64,000 bases of DNA from UBA4417 sp031550085 (GTDB lineage Bacteria > Bacteroidota > Bacteroidia > Bacteroidales > UBA4417), in NCBI GenBank assembly GCA_031550085.1, contig JAVBOY010000009.1:103023-167022 (forward strand), given 5' to 3'. The position numbers and the translations under genes are program-made. This document shows, piece after piece, positions 63,707 through 64,000 of the stretch. How positions within the stretch are numbered: the stretch's first letter is position 1; every line of letters begins with the position of its first letter. A model generated the notes under the pieces. It was not told the DNA's origin and did not search any database. It saw only the letters and a program-made list of their open reading frames with translations.

Positions 63707-64000
63707 TTTATCCGGGAAGCGAAGAGGGTCTTCACCGGGAAGTGAAGAGGTCCTTCACCGGGAAGTGAAGAGGTCCTTCACCGGGAAGTGAAGAGGTCCT
63801 TCACCGGGAAGTGAAGAGGTCCTTCACCGGGAAGCGAAGAGGTCCTTCACCGGGAAGCGAAGATGTCCTTCACCGGGAAGCGAAGAGGTCCTTCACCGGG
63901 AAGTGAAGAGGTCCTTCACCGGGAAGTGAAGAGGTCCTTCACCGGGAAGTGAAGAGGTCCTTCACCGGGAAGTGAAGAGGTCCTTCACCGGGAAGTGAAG
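63707..64000. repeat. 23-bp tandem repeat array, continues past the window
   Basis: Unit TTCACCGGGAAGTGAAGAGG plus TCC, with starts at 63731, 63754, 63777, 63800, 63823, 63846, 63869, 63892, 63915, 63938, 63961 and a partial copy from 63984. A divergent 24-bp copy with an extra G lies at 63707-63730. Copies 5-7 (63823-63891) have GCG for GTG, and copy 6 also has GATG for GAGG; the others are identical. Each unit is self-complementary: CTTCAC-CGGGAA-GTGAAG-AGGTC. With no unique spacers it is not a CRISPR, and 23 bp with stops in frame argues against coding. Confidence 0.93.

Noticed and set aside
63361..63768. 135-aa open frame on the plus strand
   Set aside because: It is built from dispersed repeats and the start of the tandem array and contains the obgE promoter; no family-like sequence.
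63707..64000. Possible CRISPR array
   Set aside because: The 23-bp units are directly adjacent with no unique spacers, and no cas genes are near.

Overview
The window looks like a chromosomal segment of a Bacteroidota bacterium, most likely an anaerobic member of the Bacteroidales. The evidence is: type IX secretion (T9SS) C-terminal sorting domains on four secreted proteins, many TAnnTTTG -7 promoter elements, A-rich rather than Shine-Dalgarno start regions, and Bacteroidota-type families (DUF2851, DUF5723, the dihydroorotate-dehydrogenase-like protein, an LptE-SecG neighbourhood). Fermentation genes (tryptophanase, ADP-forming acetyl-CoA synthetase, acetate kinase, an acyl-CoA dehydrogenase-fold protein) and an anaerobic sulfatase-maturing enzyme fit an anaerobe. 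Genus and species cannot be named from the sequence. TGA is used as a normal stop codon (for example at the end of rlmB).

Layout. 1-10.8 kb, minus strand: an AsmA-family protein running off the left edge; two tandem T9SS-secreted Asp-box paralogues, each with its own terminator; then an operon of DUF2851, a helix-hairpin-helix protein and a TPR protein. 10.9-17.5 kb, mostly plus: rlmB, a MORN-type lipoprotein, comM/yifB, an AI-2E-family permease, a small DUF6530-like gene, tRNA-Pro and trxB. 17.5-28.8 kb, minus: the prs-rplY-pth housekeeping block, a Dus enzyme, a third copy of the T9SS Asp-box family, groES-groEL, and a block of sigma-54 activator, lptE, a Glu-rich TPR-like protein and secG. 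29-35 kb, plus: a 1383-aa modular T9SS protein, kbl and ruvC. 35-38.8 kb, minus: ackA, a 3-hydroxyacyl-CoA-dehydrogenase-like protein whose catalytic His is replaced by Tyr, and an anSME radical SAM enzyme. Divergent from the last is a Ser-type sulfatase broken by a single in-frame TGA.

40-49 kb, plus: a lipoprotein, a DUF5723 outer-membrane protein, two tRNA-Leu genes, tryptophanase, a lipoprotein plus ADP-forming acetyl-CoA synthetase operon, and a Big2/DUF4595 lipoprotein. 49-56.3 kb, minus: a PQQ-type sugar dehydrogenase lipoprotein, a TerC-GNAT pair, and a galM-adenosine deaminase-sodium/solute symporter operon. Divergent from this is a fused beta-phosphoglucomutase/GH65 phosphorylase followed by a MIP18-family protein; together with galM this looks like a phosphorolytic disaccharide module. 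60-63.3 kb, minus: the obgE, DHOD-like, murF operon. The right edge (63.7-64.0 kb) is a 23-bp tandem repeat array of at least 11 full copies that continues past the window.

I found no CRISPR array, phage, insertion sequence or clear defence system. The most interesting signals are the nonsense-interrupted Ser-type sulfatase beside its putative maturase, the dispersed three-member T9SS Asp-box family, the altered catalytic site of the dehydrogenase-fold protein, the fused GH65/phosphomutase, and the self-complementary 23-bp minisatellite.
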